Below, one piece after another: positions 61,044-64,000 of a stretch of DNA of 64,000 bases (the stretch's first letter is position 1; each line of letters starts with the position of its first letter). The stretch is from the NCBI RefSeq assembly GCF_963664555.1, contig NZ_OY761461.1, positions 2,356,001 through 2,420,000 of the forward strand, read 5' to 3'. The notes beneath the pieces are model-generated. The model saw only the letters and a list, made by a program, of their open reading frames with translations. It had not been told where the DNA came from and did not search any database. The DNA comes from Labilibaculum sp. (lineage in GTDB: Bacteria > Bacteroidota > Bacteroidia > Bacteroidales > Marinifilaceae). Made by a program: the position numbers and the translations under genes.

Positions 61044-63980
61044 TCAGAACGGTATTAGGGCTTCAAATAAAATTTCAACTGGATGCAAGGCTTCCCGTTC
61101 TGTTTCATCCTTTATCTGATGACGGCAGGAGGTGCCTGAAGCAGCTAACAATGTTGTTTTTGGAGTATTTCGCACCTCGGGAAGAAGTACCAGTTCACCA
61201 ACTTTTTTACTTAAATCGTAATGCTCTTTTTCGTAACCAAAGGATCCGGCCATGCCACAACAGCCTGATTGTATTTCTGTTGCGATGTAATTCTCTGGAA
61301 AGCTTAATATTTCTTTTATAGGTAAGGATGAAGCAAGAGCTTTCTGGTAACAATGTGTATGGAATTTAATTTCTTTTTTTGCTGAAGTAAATTGTTCTTT
61401 TCTAATTCTGCCGTTTTTCATTTCCTGATGCAAAAACTCTTCAATTGTAAAAGTATTTTTCGATAGTCTTTTAGCATCTTCTATCATATTCGGAGTAACC
61501 AACTCAGGATACTCATCACGAAAAGTAAGTATTGCTGATGGTTCAATACCAATGAGCGGACATTCTTTCGTGATTAAGTCTTTAAGCAGGTTCACGTTTT
61601 TTATTGCCAGGAATTTAGCCTTTTTCACCAAGCCTTTCGATAAATAAGTTCTGCCGCTTTCTTCATGTTTTGGAATAATAACCTGATAGTTCAGACGTTC
61701 AAGCAGTTGAATTGTTTTAATGCCTATTGGAGTATCGTTATAGTTTGTAAATTCATCAGCAAATAAATATATCTTCTTATTATTTGATTCTTTTTTGGAT
61801 GATGAATGCCATTTTCGAAGTGTTGTTTTATGCAATCTGGGAATGCTTCTTTTTTCAGCAAAACCAAGATTTTTTTTTACTATTTTGCCTATTGTGGGAT
61901 GTTGATTCACATAGTTGAACAGGCTGGGAGCATAACTACCCAATTGATTTATTTTCGTGATGTTGGCAATTAGCCTACTTCTAAAAGGAACTGGATTTGA
62001 ATCGTAATATTGTTGTAAAAATTCAGCTTTTAGCTTGGCCATATCAACGCTCGACGGGCATTCCGATTTACAAGCTTTACACGATAAGCATAAATCTAAA
62101 ATGTCATATAATTCCTTGTGATTGAATGGATTGATTTTGTCTGAGTCGGTAAGAAATTCACGAAACAGATTGGCTCTTGCCCGGGTAGTTAGTTTTTCAT
62201 CCAGTGTGGCCTGATAACTTGGACACATTCCCTTGCCGGTGATATGAGTGTTTCTGCAATCGCCGGATCCGTTACAACGTTCTGCAGCACGAACAATTCC
62301 CATGTCGTTGGAGAAATCGAAATAAGTTTGAATATTACGGGTTTTCTGATTGGGTTCATAACGCAAATGGGTATTCATTTTTGGCGTATCTACAATTTTA
62401 CCGGGATTAAAGATGTTGTTGGGATCCCAGCATTGTTTGATATCCCGTAAGAGCTGATAGTTTTGTTCTCCAATCATAATGGAAATAAATTCACCACGCA
62501 GTCTTCCATCACCATGCTCACCACTCAACGATCCATTGTACTTTTTCACAAGTTTCGCAGAATCCAAACCAATGGTATGAAATTTCTCCTGATCTTTGGA
62601 ATCTTTCAAATTTAACACAGGCCGCATGTGAATTTCTCCGGTTCCAATATGCGCATGAAATATGCATTGTATTTCATGTTTTTTCATTAAATCCTTAAAT
62701 TCGGTAATGTAATCGTATAATATTTCAGGAGTTACCGAGGTGTCTTCAATTAAAGAAACTGGTTTTGCATCACCTTTCATATTCGATAAAATTCCCAGAG
62801 CTGATTTGCGTAAATCCCAAACTCGCGACATGTTATCTGCTCCTGAAACTATTGGGAAATGATAGCCAAGTTTTTTCTCTCGAAATTCAGCTTCCATTTC
62901 CCGGGCAATTTTCTCGATTTCGTTTTTTGATTCTCTTGCAAACTCAATTATGAGCAATGCACCCGGATTTCCTTTTAAAAAGAACCGGTTTTTTGCTTGT
63001 GTAATATTTCCTTCAGTTAATTTCAGAATCTGATCATCCATTAATTCAACTGCACCCGGATGATATTTTAAGGCAATAAGATTCCCTTGAATTGCCTCTT
63101 CTAAATTTTCAAAATGAGCACAAATCAATGCTTTTTCTTTGGGAGGAACTGGTACCAGACTTAATTTTATTTCGGTTGTGAGAGCCAATGTTCCTTCTGA
63201 TCCAGCTAAAAGCTGACTAAAATTAAAAGCTTTTCCCTTTGAATGAAAAGGAGAGGAGGATGCTAATATATCAATGGCATAACCGGTATTTCTTCTTTTT
63301 ATTTTCGGATCGGGATATTCTCCTGCAATTGCTTCCTGATTTTTATCAGATGACAGAATACTTTTTATTTGCTGATACAATTTAGATTCTAAACCTTTGT
63401 TTTCATTGCATTTACGTTCAAATTCTTCATTGCTTAAAGGGGAAAAAACCGCTTTACTGCCATCGCTTAGCAGGCAAGTTACTTCGATAGTATGATCGCG
63501 TGTGCTCCCATAGATAATAGAATGCGATCCGCAGGAATTATTTCCCAGCATTCCACCCAGCATGCAACGACTGCTGGTTGAGGTTTCCGGACCAAAGAAC
63601 AAACCGTAATCTTTTAAATACAGGTTTAATTCATCAAGTATTACACCAGGCTGAACCCGAACCCAGGCTTCCTCTTTGTTGACTTCAAGAATTTTAGTGA
63701 AATGTTTTGATATATCAACCACAATTCCATTACCAACTACCTGTCCGGCCAAAGATGTTCCTGCAGCTCTTGGGATTAGTGATAAATTTTCATCAGATGC
63801 AAATTGGATTAAATGTTGTAAGTCACCTTCTGTTTTAGGATGACAAACTGCAAGAGGAAGAACTTTATAAGCGGAAGCATCAGTTGCATAGATAAGACGA
63901 GTGGTTATATCGCGATGTAGTTCTCCTTCCATTTTGCTTGTAAGTTCCTCAAATAAAAGGCTTTGTTTTGTTAGTTTCAT
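61044..63980 (-). CDS. FAD/Fe-S 2-hydroxyacid dehydrogenase (YdiJ/D-lactate dehydrogenase-like)
   Basis: A 978-residue fusion of a GlcD-like FAD domain and a GlcF-like iron-sulfur domain. FAD_binding_4 lies at about 35-230 (LIPRAAGTSLAGQVVGNGIV, GGMLGNNSCGSHSI), the FAD-oxidase C domain at about 260-525, and two 4Fe-4S segments follow (CNGSGDC...GMCPSYQ near 545, CLSCKACKSECPSS near 625). A CCG-type motif (SGCCGMAGSFGYE) is near 925. Such enzymes oxidise D-lactate or D-2-hydroxyglutarate and pass electrons to the quinone pool; E. coli YdiJ acts on 2-hydroxyglutarate. The substrate here cannot be fixed by sequence alone. Its start lies 20 bases from the right edge. Confidence 0.9.
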   Translation of the reverse strand: MKLTKQSLLFEELTSKMEGELHRDITTRLIYATDASAYKVLPLAVCHPKTEGDLQHLIQFASDENLSLIPRAAGTSLAGQVVGNGIVVDISKHFTKILEVNKEEAWVRVQPGVILDELNLYLKDYGLFFGPETSTSSRCMLGGMLGNNSCGSHSIIYGSTRDHTIEVTCLLSDGSKAVFSPLSNEEFERKCNENKGLESKLYQQIKSILSSDKNQEAIAGEYPDPKIKRRNTGYAIDILASSSPFHSKGKAFNFSQLLAGSEGTLALTTEIKLSLVPVPPKEKALICAHFENLEEAIQGNLIALKYHPGAVELMDDQILKLTEGNITQAKNRFFLKGNPGALLIIEFARESKNEIEKIAREMEAEFREKKLGYHFPIVSGADNMSRVWDLRKSALGILSNMKGDAKPVSLIEDTSVTPEILYDYITEFKDLMKKHEIQCIFHAHIGTGEIHMRPVLNLKDSKDQEKFHTIGLDSAKLVKKYNGSLSGEHGDGRLRGEFISIMIGEQNYQLLRDIKQCWDPNNIFNPGKIVDTPKMNTHLRYEPNQKTRNIQTYFDFSNDMGIVRAAERCNGSGDCRNTHITGKGMCPSYQATLDEKLTTRARANLFREFLTDSDKINPFNHKELYDILDLCLSCKACKSECPSSVDMAKLKAEFLQQYYDSNPVPFRSRLIANITKINQLGSYAPSLFNYVNQHPTIGKIVKKNLGFAEKRSIPRLHKTTLRKWHSSSKKESNNKKIYLFADEFTNYNDTPIGIKTIQLLERLNYQVIIPKHEESGRTYLSKGLVKKAKFLAIKNVNLLKDLITKECPLIGIEPSAILTFRDEYPELVTPNMIEDAKRLSKNTFTIEEFLHQEMKNGRIRKEQFTSAKKEIKFHTHCYQKALASSLPIKEILSFPENYIATEIQSGCCGMAGSFGYEKEHYDLSKKVGELVLLPEVRNTPKTTLLAASGTSCRHQIKDETEREALHPVEILFEALIPF

Positions 63981-64000
63981 AGGGCTGGTGTGATTGTGAT

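Overview
The window is A+T-rich chromosomal DNA from a member of the Bacteroidota. The evidence is a SusC/SusD pair, a hybrid two-component regulator (HTCS) with a Reg_prop propeller, BlaI/BlaR1-TonB genes, very few Shine-Dalgarno sites, and promoters of the TTTG-N19-21-TAnnTTTG type. The gene styles fit a marine or anaerobic Marinilabiliales/Marinifilaceae-like organism; that placement is inference.

Layout. 1-7492 (minus strand): a partial ornithine aminotransferase, then a TonB-dependent receptor, a BatA/VWA membrane protein and a hybrid histidine kinase in one direction. 7680-10955 (plus): an M19 dipeptidase lipoprotein, an ArsC/LMW-phosphatase-like protein without its catalytic cysteine, an eRF1-like protein and YjbQ. 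10991-15482 (minus): aminopeptidase P, an ECF sigma / membrane protein / adhesin-like operon, and a tRNA-Lys. 15655-17022: a thioredoxin-like secreted protein.

17259-42063 is a pectin (homogalacturonan) utilization locus. An HTCS is divergent from GH28, GH105, SusC, SusD, a LamG-like protein, PL10 pectate lyase, GH43, a KdgF-like cupin, an esterase and a CE8 pectinesterase. Convergent to these lie uxaB-uxaA (galacturonate catabolism), and divergent from uxaB is a LacI-type regulator. Working model: CE8 and the esterase strip methyl and acetyl groups, PL10 and GH28 cut the backbone, SusCD imports oligomers, GH105 and KdgF process unsaturated uronates, and UxaB/UxaA lead tagaturonate to 2-keto-3-deoxygluconate. 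A direct repeat upstream of GH28 and LacI-like sites are candidate operators.

42161-45545 is accessory: an orphan gene, short repeat remnants, an IS3-family element whose transposase is a single open frame, and a tandem array of six nearly identical tRNA-Lys(UUU) genes with one promoter and one terminator. 45944-50623: an SDR, a sigma-factor-like protein fused to an anti-sigma-like tail, a PNPOx-like protein, a YitT protein, an acyltransferase and an omega-amidase.

50722-55453 holds BlaI, BlaR1 (M56 peptidase with two TonB C-terminal domains) and three TonB proteins in a row. A palindrome of the form AACTAA-N4-TTAGTT recurs before blaI (weaker copy) and the first two tonB genes. 55517-63980: a B3/B4-domain protein, a FolM-FolX-FolK-like pterin operon, a Nudix hydrolase with a C_GCAxxG_C_C protein, a glyoxalase-family gene remnant, two proteins of uncharacterised families (DUF6483-like, DUF6051-like) and a large FAD/Fe-S 2-hydroxyacid dehydrogenase.

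No CRISPR array, rRNA, phage or classical defence system was seen. The most unusual items are the tRNA-Lys array, the BlaI/TonB palindrome set, the sigma/anti-sigma fusion and the cysteine-less ArsC-like protein.
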